Of a stretch of 64,000 bases of DNA, positions 16,902 through 25,784 are shown piece after piece; position 1 is the stretch's first letter; the number at the start of each line of letters is the position of its first letter. The DNA comes from Bacillus cereus (GTDB taxonomy: Bacteria > Bacillota > Bacilli > Bacillales > Bacillaceae_G). The translations under genes were made by a program, and so were the position numbers. The stretch covers positions 3,287,001 to 3,351,000 of the forward strand of contig NZ_CP089518.1 in NCBI RefSeq assembly GCF_025917685.1. The letters are read 5' to 3'. The notes under the pieces were generated by a model that ran no database searches, was not told the DNA's origin, and was given only the letters and a program-made list of their open reading frames with translations.

Positions 16902-17815
16902 AAAAGTCATCCAATGAACATAATCTTGTTATAGAGAAATATAGTAGAAGTAATGAGCTAAAAATAAAACAACTTATTGATTTATACAATGAAGAATCTT
17001 ATCTATTTAACTTATTACAAGATAATAAAACAAAATGTGCGTATGTTGCCTACTATAAAAAAGATGTAGTAGGCATCTTTTTCGCCTGGAATAGCAACTT
17101 CCATCCATACTGCACATACTTTCGAATATATACGAAACCTTTCTATTCAGGGCTACACATTGAACAATTTTTATTAAACGAGATTCAAAAACGAGAAAAC
17201 TTCAAACTACCATTACAAACCTCTATATGGGAAACATCAGCTCATTTAAAAGCTTATTATGAAGAACATAATTTTACGGAAATCCGAAGAACATATATGC
17301 CGATATTAGACTTACAAAAAATAATACTTACCAATCAAATCCTTAATTTAAATTATCATTTACAAACCTTATCGAACATCTTATCCAACAATAGTTTATT
17401 AAAAAAACTAGCGCACTTAGTAAAAATGAATTACGAACAGACTCACCTAGCAAATCCCGTTGCCTCATTCCCCCTCGAAACTTGGCAAAAAATGATCTTA
17501 GCTGATGATATCCTACTTGAAGGAAGCTTTCTAATTATCGATGAAGAGAACGAGATTATTGGGTACTCTTTCCTCCATACATCAAAAAAGGATAATACGC
17601 TAGAACTAGGACTGTGTGGGACTCACACTACGGACAATTTACCATTACTAAAACTGCTCGTTTTAGAACAAACTACGTATGCAAATAAAAACGGTTATTC
17701 TTTCGTTCAAGGTGAATTCGATTCGACGAGTATGTATGCAATGGAAATATTAAAATCTTTTCCTTTTAACCCTTGTCCTACTTGGATTACTTATCAAAAA
17801 GAAACCAGAAAGTGA
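16898..17815 (+). CDS. GNAT-fold acetyltransferase-like protein, possibly tandem-domain
   Basis: A 305-residue protein starting in the ATGA overlap with the preceding GNAT gene. The N-terminal half has YVAYYKKDVVGIFFAW and YTKPFYSGLHIEQFLLNEI, and ETSAHLKAYYEEHNFTEIRR follows. This is a degenerate GNAT core. The C-terminal half (LIIDEENEIIGYSFLHTS, ANKNGYSFVQGEFDSTSMYAMEIL) looks like a second one. Neither half has a clear R/QxxGxG/A acetyl-CoA loop, so catalytic activity is uncertain. It is probably a two-lobed partner or paralogue of the coupled GNAT. Confidence 0.75.
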   Translation: MKKSSNEHNLVIEKYSRSNELKIKQLIDLYNEESYLFNLLQDNKTKCAYVAYYKKDVVGIFFAWNSNFHPYCTYFRIYTKPFYSGLHIEQFLLNEIQKRENFKLPLQTSIWETSAHLKAYYEEHNFTEIRRTYMPILDLQKIILTNQILNLNYHLQTLSNILSNNSLLKKLAHLVKMNYEQTHLANPVASFPLETWQKMILADDILLEGSFLIIDEENEIIGYSFLHTSKKDNTLELGLCGTHTTDNLPLLKLLVLEQTTYANKNGYSFVQGEFDSTSMYAMEILKSFPFNPCPTWITYQKETRK

Positions 17816-17838
17816 TAGCACACTTTCTGGTTTCTTTT
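17797..17838. terminator. Bidirectional terminator
   Basis: AAAGAAACCAGAAAGTG pairs with CACTTTCTGGTTTCTTT around a 6-nt loop and serves the convergent genes on both sides. Confidence 0.9.
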
Positions 17839-18745
17839 ATAACGCCTCTATTTCAAACTGCACTGTAATACCACTTGGGTCTACTACGGTAAATCCATTT
17901 GAAGTTTCATTTATCTCATGTTGTTTTTCTATTAATCTTTCTTTTACTTCATCTAACGCTTCTTTATGTGGTAGTACAATCGTATACACTTTTAATCCAG
18001 TTGCATGTGCTGGCGGGTGCGGATTATTTACCCCATTCCACGTATTTGCACCGATATGGTGATGATACCCTCCTGCCGAAATGAATAAGCAATCATCTTC
18101 ACGCTGCTGCACTTCAAAACCTACTGTTTCTACATAAAATTCATGAGACTTTTCTACATCAGCTATTCGTAAATGTACGTGTCCAACAACCGTATCAGCT
18201 GGTAATCCATCGACCTCATAATCAACGAGCGTTGCCAGTTCTTTTAAGTCAAGCGGCGTACTTCCTCCTGGCCCTTCTCCCCATTGATCACGTGGACGGT
18301 CTGCATATATTTCGATACCATTACCCTCTAAGTCTTGTAAATAAAACGCCTCACTATACGTATGATCACTTGCGCTATTAAACCTTGAAATTGGTAAAAT
18401 TTCATTTGAATATGTATAACGCCCTTCTTGCTCAGATGGACTATCAATTACGTTCTTATTACGAAGCACACCAAATAGTGCCGAAGCAAAAGCTTCACGA
18501 GTCGGAACTAAAAAGGCGACATGATATATACCCGTCGTACGCGGTTCTTGCAGCGCTGCATCTTCCAGTTGCTCAAGAACAAGTAACGTATTCTTACCAC
18601 CCTTCCCTACTAAATATGCTGTATTCCCGTCTTTCTTAATTACCTCTAGACCAACAACATTTTCATAAAAAGCAATTTGACGCTCTAAATCTTTCACTTT
18701 AAATGTAACATGACCAATACGTGTTTTCGGATGAATTTGTACCAT
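17837..18745 (-). CDS. catE: Ring-cleaving extradiol dioxygenase, VOC superfamily (CatE-like)
   Basis: A 302-residue protein made of two vicinal-oxygen-chelate domains. The N-terminal half begins IGHVTFKVKDLERQIAFYENVVGLEV and the C-terminal half begins VVGHVHLRIADVEKSHEFYVETVGFEV. The likely iron ligands are a His in GHVHLR, a His in YHHHIGANTW and the Glu of the final QFEIE strand. This is the arrangement of catechol 2,3-dioxygenase CatE of B. subtilis, which detoxifies catechols. Monocistronic. The precise substrate is inferred from similarity only. Confidence 0.85.
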   Translation of the reverse strand: MVQIHPKTRIGHVTFKVKDLERQIAFYENVVGLEVIKKDGNTAYLVGKGGKNTLLVLEQLEDAALQEPRTTGIYHVAFLVPTREAFASALFGVLRNKNVIDSPSEQEGRYTYSNEILPISRFNSASDHTYSEAFYLQDLEGNGIEIYADRPRDQWGEGPGGSTPLDLKELATLVDYEVDGLPADTVVGHVHLRIADVEKSHEFYVETVGFEVQQREDDCLFISAGGYHHHIGANTWNGVNNPHPPAHATGLKVYTIVLPHKEALDEVKERLIEKQHEINETSNGFTVVDPSGITVQFEIEAL

Positions 18746-18820
18746 AAATAACTTCCTCTCCAGTTTCCTCTAGTTTTTTATATAAGTTGATAGGTCATAG
18801 CCCCATTCAACGAATACACC

Positions 18821-19612
18821 TTAATTTTGTTTTTTTGTAGCATCAATTTTTAGCCATTTTTTCGATATGTCACTCAATGTTCCATCTTGCTCTAATTCTT
18901 TTAACGCTTTATTTATATCTTCTAACTTTTCACTCTTTTTTGCAAATGGAAATGCAATCTCTCCCCATTCAAGTGGACCAAATCCAACTTTCACATTATC
19001 TAGTTTCGCCTTTGTTATTGTTGTTTCCACTTGAACTTTATCATTATAATAAGCATCGACGCGTCCAAATCCTACTTCGTTCAATTCCGCCGTTGGATCC
19101 TCTGAGTACGTTTTAATCGTAAAAGCATTATTTTTATTTAAAGCTTTTAACTCCTGCTCTCCTGCTGTACCAAGTCCAACACCTACAGTTTTTCCTTTTA
19201 GATCCTCTATCGATTTAATTGTATTATTCTCTTTCTTCACCGCAAAAACAGATCCTGAATACACATATGGGATCGAAAAATCATATTTCTTTTTTCTTTC
19301 CGGAGAAACGGATAATTCATTTGCAATCGTATCAATACGACCTGAATCTAATAAACCAAATAATCCTTCAAAATCAGAAACATTCCATTCTACTTTATAT
19401 CCAGCTTTTTTAGCAGCCGCCTCAATAATTTCAGCATCAAAACCTTTTACTTTTTCACCCTCTTTAAAAATAAATGGACTACGACCTGCAGAAGTCCCAA
19501 CTTTCACTACTTTTTCATTCGTTTTTTCACTTGATACGTTAGAACCACATGCAGACAAAGCTCCAACTGATAGTGTTAATGCTATCGTTAGTAATAATGA
19601 CGATTTTCTCAT
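18821..19612 (-). CDS. Amino-acid ABC transporter substrate-binding lipoprotein
   Basis: A 263-residue periplasmic-binding-protein type 2 (family 3, PF00497) lipoprotein. The signal peptide ends in the lipobox LSACG (Cys22). KVGTSAGRSPFIFKEGEKVKGFDAEI and WNVSDFEGLFGLLDSGRIDTIANELS follow, then YSGSVFAVKKENNTIKSIEDLKGKTVGV, typical of cystine or polar amino-acid binders such as TcyA. Last gene of a permease/ATPase/binding-protein operon behind a SAM riboswitch, so a sulfur-containing substrate (methionine, cystine or a derivative) is the likely ligand. Confidence 0.9.
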   Translation of the reverse strand: MRKSSLLLTIALTLSVGALSACGSNVSSEKTNEKVVKVGTSAGRSPFIFKEGEKVKGFDAEIIEAAAKKAGYKVEWNVSDFEGLFGLLDSGRIDTIANELSVSPERKKKYDFSIPYVYSGSVFAVKKENNTIKSIEDLKGKTVGVGLGTAGEQELKALNKNNAFTIKTYSEDPTAELNEVGFGRVDAYYNDKVQVETTITKAKLDNVKVGFGPLEWGEIAFPFAKKSEKLEDINKALKELEQDGTLSDISKKWLKIDATKKQN

Positions 19613-19623
19613 AACTCTTCCTC

Positions 19624-20385
19624 CTAAATAACGAAATGATTTCCTTCTTCAGATGCATTTAATTGTCGTAAAAACTTTTTCGTACGTTCATTTTGTGGGT
19701 TTCGAAAAATCTCTTCTGGCGTTCCCTGCTCTACGATAATTCCATCCGCCATAAATATAATGCGATCAGCCACATCTTTTGCAAAATTCATTTCATGTGT
19801 AACAATAACCATCGTTATATGCTGTCTTGCCAAGTCTTTAATAACTTGCAGTACCTCATTAACTAATTCTGGATCAAGCGCAGAAGTCGGTTCATCAAAT
19901 AATAATACAGCGGGATTTAAAGCCATTGCTCTAGCAATCCCTACCCTTTGCTGTTGCCCTCCTGATAGCATCGTTGGATAAAAATCTTCTTTCTCAGCTA
20001 ACCCTACTTGTTTTAATATTTCTCTAGCTATTCCCTTTGCCTCTTCCTCACTTTTTTTCTGTACAACCGTTAATGGCGTTGTAATATTTTGCAGTGCTGT
20101 TTTATTTTTGAATAAATTATAGTTTTGAAAAACCATAGCTGTTTTTTGCCGTAATTGTATTATTTCTTTTTTATAAAGTTTCTTCGCATGAATCTCCAAA
20201 TCTTCAATTCTAATACTTCCATCATTCGGTTGTTCTAATAAATTCAAACATCTCAGTAGTGTCGATTTCCCTGAACCAGAAGGTCCAATAATTACTACCA
20301 CTTCCCCTTTTTTCACAGTAAGTGAAATTCCCTTTAACACTTCATTATGTTTGTAGGATTTATACAAATCACTTATCTCAATCAC
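19624..20385 (-). CDS. Amino-acid ABC transporter ATP-binding protein
   Basis: A 253-residue ATPase. Walker A is GPSGSGKST, the Q-loop lies in [11 protein letters not shown], the signature is LSGGQQQR and Walker B is [14 protein letters not shown] with a following switch His (VTHEM). This matches the GlnQ/TcyC polar amino-acid branch. I chose GTG 20385 because GAGGTG lies 6 bases upstream; the frame can be extended to 20424, but that overlaps less plausible sequence. It is 19 bp after the permease stop and 11 bp before the binding-protein gene. Confidence 0.92.
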   Translation of the reverse strand: MIEISDLYKSYKHNEVLKGISLTVKKGEVVVIIGPSGSGKSTLLRCLNLLEQPNDGSIRIEDLEIHAKKLYKKEIIQLRQKTAMVFQNYNLFKNKTALQNITTPLTVVQKKSEEEAKGIAREILKQVGLAEKEDFYPTMLSGGQQQRVGIARAMALNPAVLLFDEPTSALDPELVNEVLQVIKDLARQHITMVIVTHEMNFAKDVADRIIFMADGIIVEQGTPEEIFRNPQNERTKKFLRQLNASEEGNHFVI

Positions 20386-20404
20386 ATACTTCACCTCATT
20401 TCTG

Positions 20405-21073
20405 TTATAAATACGGCGCATCAAGTTTCTTTTCTAATTTTTTCTGCCCCCAGCTAATTGCAATTGTAATAATCCAATACACAATCGCTACCGCTAAATA
20501 ACTTTCCATATAACGATACGATTGAGCAGCTAACATTTTCGCTTGTGCTAAAATTTCAGCCACCCCAAGCGCAAAAGATAACGAAGATTCTTTTAACAAT
20601 CCAACAAAATTATTTCCAAGTGACGGCACTGCTACACGAATAGCCTGCGGAAAGATAATTTGCCGCATCGCTTGTGCTTTTGTCATCCCTACTGATAAAC
20701 AAGCATCCATTTGCCCTGATTCAACAGCATTTAATGAACCTCGAATTATCTCTGACAAATAAGCAGCATTATTTAAACTGAGACCAATTAAAGTTGCTTG
20801 CATAGCTGTAAGTACTGTAAAAGCCGGAGATATTTGTGGCAATCCGAAATACAACACAAACAATTGAACTAATAACGGTGTTCCTCTAAAGAAAGAGATA
20901 TACACCCTTGCAATTGGATATAAAAATTTCGTTTTGTTTTTTGTTATGGTTGCCAAGCCAATCCCTATAAAGAAAGAAATAATCATGGAAACAACAGTAA
21001 TCCCTAAAGTTATGTATACATACTTAAATAATTGCGGAAAACTTTCTAAAAAATACGTTACATCAAATTTCAT
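20405..21073 (-). CDS. Amino-acid ABC transporter permease (HisM/TcyB type)
   Basis: A 222-residue membrane protein with about five transmembrane helices. The EAA-like loop is in [41 protein letters not shown], diagnostic of polar amino-acid permeases (His/Glu/Gln family). [22 protein letters not shown] is the other family hallmark. First gene of the three-gene operon. Its leader is an S-box riboswitch with a terminator, so transcription should rise when S-adenosylmethionine is low. GAGAGGGGGG precedes ATG 21073. Confidence 0.92.
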   Translation of the reverse strand: MKFDVTYFLESFPQLFKYVYITLGITVVSMIISFFIGIGLATITKNKTKFLYPIARVYISFFRGTPLLVQLFVLYFGLPQISPAFTVLTAMQATLIGLSLNNAAYLSEIIRGSLNAVESGQMDACLSVGMTKAQAMRQIIFPQAIRVAVPSLGNNFVGLLKESSLSFALGVAEILAQAKMLAAQSYRYMESYLAVAIVYWIITIAISWGQKKLEKKLDAPYL

Positions 21074-21089
21074 TCTATCCCCCCTCTCT

Positions 21090-21250
21090 AAACAAAAAAC
21101 TCTTCTTACACATATAAGAAGAGTTGAATGTTAATCCATTCCCCCCATCTTCCAGACGCCTCATACGTCTGCTGGAATTAGCACAGTACTTTTGTAGCCT
21201 GTTGCTGAGATTTCATCGGGCCAGTCCCTCCATCTCTCTTGATAAGAAAA
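21090..21250 (-). promoter_or_regulatory. SAM-I (S-box) riboswitch with intrinsic terminator
   Basis: On the minus strand the conserved S-box blocks are in order: CTTATCAAGAGAGATGGAGG, GACTGGCCCGATGAAA, TCTCAGCAACAGGC, GTGCTAATTCCAGC and the closing GGAAGATGGGGGG (about 21246 to 21139). A terminator stem pairs AACTCTTCTTA with TAAGAAGAGTT (21097-21125) and is followed by TTTTTTG. Binding of SAM stabilises the aptamer and lets the terminator form. It controls the adjacent amino-acid ABC operon. Confidence 0.95.
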
Positions 21251-21401
21251 CTAATAAATTTTTCCATTTATTAAGTTGTTATTATGAAGAATACAGCTAA
21301 ATTAAAACAATGTCAATAGGAAAACTAAGAATTAAACCCATACTTATTTCTTACATACAAACAATATGCCATCAAAATTACTCTTCTTTATACAACGTAC
21401 A

Positions 21402-21445
21402 CAAAAAGCCGGTACTTCTAACAAACTTAGAAATACCAGCTTCCA
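21402..21445 (-). terminator. Terminator after the VanW-domain gene
   Basis: On the minus strand AAGCTGGTATTTCTAA pairs with TTAGAAGTACCGGCTT and TTTGTG follows. Confidence 0.8.
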
Positions 21446-21472
21446 ATCTTTTACTCTTATAGCTTATGATAT

Positions 21473-22384
21473 TTATCTCATTTTATGTACTTCAGCAACT
21501 AGCTTTCCACCTTGTATGCCCATATACAACTTAACAGGAGCATCATTCGTGTTTTCAAATACTAAGTCTAAATATGGATATGCAATTGTAGCATCTCTTC
21601 CTTGTGGTACATAACCTACTGTTTTAGAATGTGTAGTTCTCTCTACCATTTTCAAACCAGCTTGATCTGCCGCATTGAATAAAGTAGATGATGTTTGACA
21701 AACGCCACCACCATAACCATCTACTAATTTACCATCTACAATTTCTTTTCCTAATTGGTACCCTTTATCTGGTGTTGTATCTCCAATTAGTTCATTAAAA
21801 GAGAAACGGTCTCCTTTCGCTAAAACAACTCCACTTACGCTCTGAGCAGATAAACGAATATTTTCAATTCGACCACCTGTTGAGCCACCTAAATTCGTTT
21901 CATATCTACCAATTACAGTACCACTGCCTTGCGCATCACTTAATGTTGCGGTAGGCTTTTTCTCCACAATTGGTAACTGATAAGTAGAATCCCACATACC
22001 TACATTTAATAATTTGTCTACTAACTCTTTTTCCATTAATTCATACGAAGGTTTTCCTTCTTGCCACGTTCCATCTGGCGCTAAACGTGAAGGAACCATC
22101 TTTTTATCGACGCTCTTTCCTACCTCACTAGCAACCTTTGATACCGATTTTTTGAATTTCGCTTCATCTTCAAAATAACCTAAGCTTGATAAATCTAGTT
22201 TCTTCACTTCAGTACCAGTACGACCATCCACTAAGCTAATTGAATCCTGTACATCAGCCTTAGCCTCTACAACGTTCCCACCAATATCACTCACTAATGC
22301 AACATCACTTACTTTTGCGCCACAACCACTTACTATAGCTACGCATAGCACCCCTACTAATATACCCTTTACTTTACGGAACAA
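21473..22384 (-). CDS. VanW-domain lipoprotein
   Basis: A 303-residue protein with a lipoprotein signal (lipobox VSGC, Cys21). A variable N-terminal half includes KSVDKKMVPSRLAPDGTW. The VanW domain (PF04294, about 165-280) has GGSTGGRIENIRLSAQSVSG, GDRFSFNELIGDTTPDKGY, GYGGGVCQTSSTLFNAADQA and ERTTHSKTVGYVPQGRDATI. VanW proteins are found near glycopeptide resistance genes, but their biochemical role is not firmly known; cell-wall association is likely. The start is TTG at 22384 after GGAGAGAG. Monocistronic. Confidence 0.88.
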   Translation of the reverse strand: MFRKVKGILVGVLCVAIVSGCGAKVSDVALVSDIGGNVVEAKADVQDSISLVDGRTGTEVKKLDLSSLGYFEDEAKFKKSVSKVASEVGKSVDKKMVPSRLAPDGTWQEGKPSYELMEKELVDKLLNVGMWDSTYQLPIVEKKPTATLSDAQGSGTVIGRYETNLGGSTGGRIENIRLSAQSVSGVVLAKGDRFSFNELIGDTTPDKGYQLGKEIVDGKLVDGYGGGVCQTSSTLFNAADQAGLKMVERTTHSKTVGYVPQGRDATIAYPYLDLVFENTNDAPVKLYMGIQGGKLVAEVHKMR

Positions 22385-22851
22385 TATACTCTCTCCTTTT
22401 CCCCAACATCATTTCTTATGTATTATTTCATTTTTATGTATGTTTTGTTACAATCATTTTACAATATATTTAGAAAATGTTACAAGTTATTTTTTACTCT
22501 ATTTAAATTACTCTTTTCTTTTGTAAATGTCTATACATATTAATATAAATTTTCGAGTTTGATAAGATTGTAACTTTTATGTAACCTATCTCTATCCAGT
22601 ATATACCATTTAACGCATGGAATACAATTGTAAAACTCTTTCATTTCACCTCTTTATTCACCTACATGCTTCATAAAACGTAATGCTGATTTCTCATATA
22701 TGATCATTATTAAACAACTGAAACCAAATTTTTATAGATCAAAACAATCAATCCCTTCAGCGCATCTAGGTATTTGCCGTGCCACTACTCCGCTTCTGCA
22801 CATACATTATGGTGAATTTAACCTAATTATAAAGAAATGGAGGATGTGTTT

Positions 22852-23178
22852 ATGTATCCCTACAATCCTTATGATCCATATAACCAATATGGTTACCAAC
22901 CTCAGTATGATTTAGAGACACAATACCAACAATATATAGATCAATCAGAACAAGTTAATCCATATGATCAAAATCGCCAATTTCAACTTCCAATCTCTTT
23001 CCCTGGTACTGGAAACCGTCAACTAGAACGACGAGTAAATGAGCTTGAGCAAAGAGTACGTCAACTAGAAAACACAGTTGAGCGTCATACGCGTAGATTA
23101 AACCGCTTAAATCAACGTTTACGTACAGTAGAAAATAGACTAAACATTCCATTTTCAGCATTAGAAGACGGATTTTAA
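22852..23178 (+). CDS. Tyr/Pro/Asn-rich coiled-coil protein, unknown function
   Basis: A 108-residue protein not assigned to a family. The N-terminus is a low-complexity YPYNPYDPYNQYGYQPQYD tract rich in Tyr, Asn, Pro and Gln. The C-terminal half (about 60-105) is a heptad-patterned coiled coil with LERRVNELEQRVRQLENTV and RLNRLNQRLRTVENRL. It has no signal peptide or membrane segment. This composition recalls spore-coat or exosporium assembly proteins, but that is inference. ATG 22852 lies 8 bases after GGAGG. The 467-bp gap upstream (22385-22851) has no gene I can support. Confidence 0.72.
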   Translation: MYPYNPYDPYNQYGYQPQYDLETQYQQYIDQSEQVNPYDQNRQFQLPISFPGTGNRQLERRVNELEQRVRQLENTVERHTRRLNRLNQRLRTVENRLNIPFSALEDGF

Positions 23179-23194
23179 TTTCGAAAATAACAAA

Positions 23195-23227
23195 TATATA
23201 AGGAAGGGGCTCCCCCTTCCTTATATA
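23195..23227 (+). terminator. Strong hairpin after the coiled-coil gene
   Basis: A 15-bp perfect stem with a 3-nt loop: TATATAAGGAAGGGG against CCCCTTCCTTATATA. A T-run is lacking on the 3' side. Confidence 0.65.
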
Positions 23228-23293
23228 AATTGACGAAAGTTTTTTCCATCTCTATACTGATAAGAGTTAATGAAATGAAACAAGGTGATAAAT

Positions 23294-24385
23294 ATGGATT
23301 TTGAAATAAATTTTCTTTCCTTTTATGTAGTACAAGTAGAAGGAAAAGGTGAAGCAGTTGATAAACGCTATAAACATTTTCAAACATTAGACGCTGAAGA
23401 GTATGAAGATAGCTCTTTAAAAGAATTTTTGAATGGTGAATTATTAAAAATTTCAAAGCGAAAAGTAGAACGTCACGCAAAAACAGAACAAGCCCCAACC
23501 AAAATTGGTCGCTTTATTGTAGAAGAAGGACATGAACTTGATTCAAACCCTCATTACAACCTTTTTAATCGTATTCGCTTTGCAGAAATAAAAGAAAACT
23601 TCAAAGATATGAGCGAACCTCTCGTTTATACATATCTTGACACAAGCGCTGTACGTGGTGGTGTATTTTTAATCGCTCAAGCAAAACTACGCAAATACTT
23701 TGATGATCCATTCGTTTTCGTTATGAAATGTGACTTTGAACCGAAAGTTGCTTCTATTTCAGATGAATCAACACTGATTCGTAACGTTGAAATGGCCATC
23801 ACAACAAAAAACATGAAATCTATCCAATATCCGTACATGCCTGAGGAAGGCATGGTCGAAGTAGGCGAACTAAAAATACACCAAGCATCACACGCCCGTT
23901 ACTTTGAAGACTTCTTAAAATTCGTCGAATACGAACGCTCTATGCCTGAAATTATGAAAACACAAGTAATGGACATGGTATACGACCAAATTGAAGATGT
24001 ATTTGAAGAAGGTACTGAAGAACGCGAACAATTCGACCAAGCGATGGAAGTATGGGCTGCCAGTCCGAAACGCGAAATTATGGAACAATTTTCAACCGAA
24101 GAAGTAATGGAAGCTACCGCTCAAATCGTCGAGCATGCTCCTGAAGTAGAATTAAAGTTAAAAGCAGATCATATCTCTGTGAAGGCCCTGCTTGCTGATT
24201 TTGGAGATCAAATACATATCGCAAAGGTAAATGACCGATACGTACTAATGATCGAAGCAGACACACTTACATTTGAAAAAGGATTCTCTCCAATTGAGTT
24301 TCTAAAGCCGGATGAATTGCAAGACGTGATTGAGCGGATTGAGAATAAGCAACAGTATTCTTATGATCCGAACGGGATTGAATAA
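23294..24385 (+). CDS. DUF3900 domain-containing protein
   Basis: A 363-residue soluble protein, typical full length for DUF3900 in Bacillus, beginning MDFEINFLSFYVVQVEGKGE. Notable blocks are HYNLFNRIRFAEIKENFKDM, TYLDTSAVRGGVFLIAQAKL and the C-terminal [20 protein letters not shown]. The family has no known function. It shares a distant layout with nucleoid-associated protein NdpA-like families, but I cannot confirm this. AAGGTGAT precedes ATG 23294. The last part of this gene and its 3' flank are duplicated about 680 bp downstream (24942-25080). Confidence 0.85.
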   Translation: MDFEINFLSFYVVQVEGKGEAVDKRYKHFQTLDAEEYEDSSLKEFLNGELLKISKRKVERHAKTEQAPTKIGRFIVEEGHELDSNPHYNLFNRIRFAEIKENFKDMSEPLVYTYLDTSAVRGGVFLIAQAKLRKYFDDPFVFVMKCDFEPKVASISDESTLIRNVEMAITTKNMKSIQYPYMPEEGMVEVGELKIHQASHARYFEDFLKFVEYERSMPEIMKTQVMDMVYDQIEDVFEEGTEEREQFDQAMEVWAASPKREIMEQFSTEEVMEATAQIVEHAPEVELKLKADHISVKALLADFGDQIHIAKVNDRYVLMIEADTLTFEKGFSPIEFLKPDELQDVIERIENKQQYSYDPNGIE

Positions 24386-24524
24386 ATGCTTCCATATAAC
24401 TATTTTTACCGAGCGCTATTAACAAGCGCTCTTTTATTTTGGTCACATTTACATATCTATTTTGTGGTCACTAAAGGTATATGGATACTAAAACCACTTT
24501 TTTTATACAATTTCATATTACTAA

Positions 24525-24839
24525 TCAATCGGAGGTCTGATCATTTTCTTCTATAGAAACGAATTTATTCAATAAACCATGTAAGATAACTCCGTCTTGC
24601 AGATTTGTGTTTGAACTAATATAAAATGGAGTTCCTTCATCCGCACGAACGCTTACATTAGGAGCTACATATACATTATTTTTAATTCTCACATCGCCTA
24701 TCACACTAGAAAATGGACTTATGAAAGCTGTTTTATCAATTTTAGGATAACGTTGAATCGGATTAAATGAGGTGATAGGGTTGGGGCTTATGAAGGGAGC
24801 AAACGAAGGATGGTGGCTCCTACAATTTCTTTTCGTCAA
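24525..24839 (-). pseudogene. Truncated gamma-carbonic-anhydrase-like left-handed beta-helix protein
   Basis: 104 residues. After a basic N-terminus come [40 protein letters not shown] and the hexapeptide-repeat rungs [19 protein letters not shown] and [18 protein letters not shown]. This is the N-terminal part of a CaiE/PaaY/gamma-carbonic anhydrase relative. The frame then leaves the family and stops in EENDQTSD, so later rungs, including the expected histidine metal ligands, are missing. TTG 24839 follows AAAGGAG at 8 bases, so the 5' end looks intact. Probably a 3'-truncated remnant; a short functional product cannot be excluded. Confidence 0.65.
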
Positions 24840-24941
24840 GAAAATATCTCCTTTAAAATCATATATATAGTATTCTATGTACCCCCTGCTATTTTGGAGA
24901 CAAGTTGTTAAAAGATTAATAAGTATTATAGCGACTTGCTG

Positions 24942-25070
24942 ATGGATTCGGTTACGTTTGAGAAGGGGTTCTCTCCTATCGAATTTCTGAGGCCAGATGA
25001 ATTGCAGGATGTAATTGAGCGGATTGAGAAGAAGCAGCAGTATTCTTATGATCCGAACGGGAGTGAATAA
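24942..25070 (+). pseudogene. Duplicated 3' fragment of the DUF3900 gene
   Basis: The frame from ATG 24942 reads [20 protein letters not shown] and so on to the stop at 25068-25070. It matches the last 40 or so codons of the intact gene ending at 24385 with few substitutions. The identity continues into the flank (TAAATGCTTCCAT). No upstream DUF3900 coding sequence is present, so it is a relic of a tandem duplication. Confidence 0.8.
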
Positions 25071-25175
25071 ATGCTTCCATGTACTAAACGTTATTTACAT
25101 AAACAAACTATTTAGTGTCTTTTTGTTTTACAGTATCACATGCTCGCTATTTGGAACATAGTTGTCATTTATATT

Positions 25176-25206
25176 AAAAACCGATTCTACTAAGAATCGG
25201 TTTCTC
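25176..25206. terminator. Bidirectional terminator
   Basis: AAACCGATTCT pairs with AGAATCGGTTT around ACTA, flanked by A- and T-runs. It lies about 40 bp past the stop of the small ORF 25243-25380 on the minus strand and could end that unit. Confidence 0.7.
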
Positions 25207-25242
25207 TGCTTTATAACAAAATATGCTTATTTTTAAATTTTT

Positions 25243-25380
25243 TTAATCCAAGATGACATTTTTTGCAAGGTCAAGTAGATCCCTTCCTTGCTCTACAAAC
25301 GTATTTCCATTACAAATATTCGCTTCAATATTTTTAGTTGACCAAGTCCTTCTATAAGTTTTTGGTGTCCTTTTAGTCAC
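25243..25380 (-). CDS. Short ORF (about 45 residues), possible orphan C-terminal gene fragment
   Basis: Minus-strand frame from GTG 25380 to the TAA at 25243: begins MTKRTPKTYRRTWSTKNIEA and ends RDLLDLAKNVILD. The frame stays open a little upstream of the GTG, and no good ribosome site precedes it, so it may be the leftover 3' end of a longer gene. The composition resembles the last part of a polymorphic-toxin domain to my eye, but I cannot name a family. It starts 25 bp after the stop of the next upstream gene. Confidence 0.35.
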   Translation of the reverse strand: MTKRTPKTYRRTWSTKNIEANICNGNTFVEQGRDLLDLAKNVILD

Positions 25381-25405
25381 TATGTATGTTGGTAAAATGA
25401 AAATT

Positions 25406-25753
25406 TCACTTCACTACCTCAAATTTATTGTACTCGTAAAAAGATAATTGAAAACGATATTTTGGATGTTCTCTCACCCAATCGTAGGCTTCTTCTAAAA
25501 TATCCATTTTGTTTTGTGAGTCATTAAGTTCACTACATTCATCCCTTTTCTGTTCGCACAGAGGGCAGAATCCATTCACTATCTCGGCACTCATCGCACT
25601 AATAGTTTTACTTTCTAAGTCAACTAATAGACGAAGAATAAGAGAATGTTCTGCTTTTGTAGTCACCATCATTTCAGCAATTCTATCCTCATTCCAAAAG
25701 ACACCGTTTAATTCCATCTTTACGTTGACATCCTTGATATACAAGTTTATCAC
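25406..25753 (-). CDS. Hypothetical protein, 115 residues
   Basis: Unrecognised family. The protein is soluble and acidic, starting MINLYIKDVNVKMELNGVFW. It contains a possible metal-binding CPLCEQKRDEC segment near residue 65 and ends FQLSFYEYNKFEVVK. The size and the position between a 53-residue membrane protein and a short ORF fit an immunity-type or accessory gene (inference only). GTG 25753 is 8 bases after AAGGGAG; GTG 25759 is also possible but too close. The 53-residue gene ends 31 bp upstream. Confidence 0.6.
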   Translation of the reverse strand: MINLYIKDVNVKMELNGVFWNEDRIAEMMVTTKAEHSLILRLLVDLESKTISAMSAEIVNGFCPLCEQKRDECSELNDSQNKMDILEEAYDWVREHPKYRFQLSFYEYNKFEVVK

Positions 25754-25784
25754 TATCACATCTCCCTTTTATAAAAATCTTATC

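Noticed and set aside
22700..22915. 71-codon plus-strand frame upstream of the coiled-coil gene
   Set aside because: It overlaps the start and ribosome site of the clearly coding gene at 22852 in another frame.
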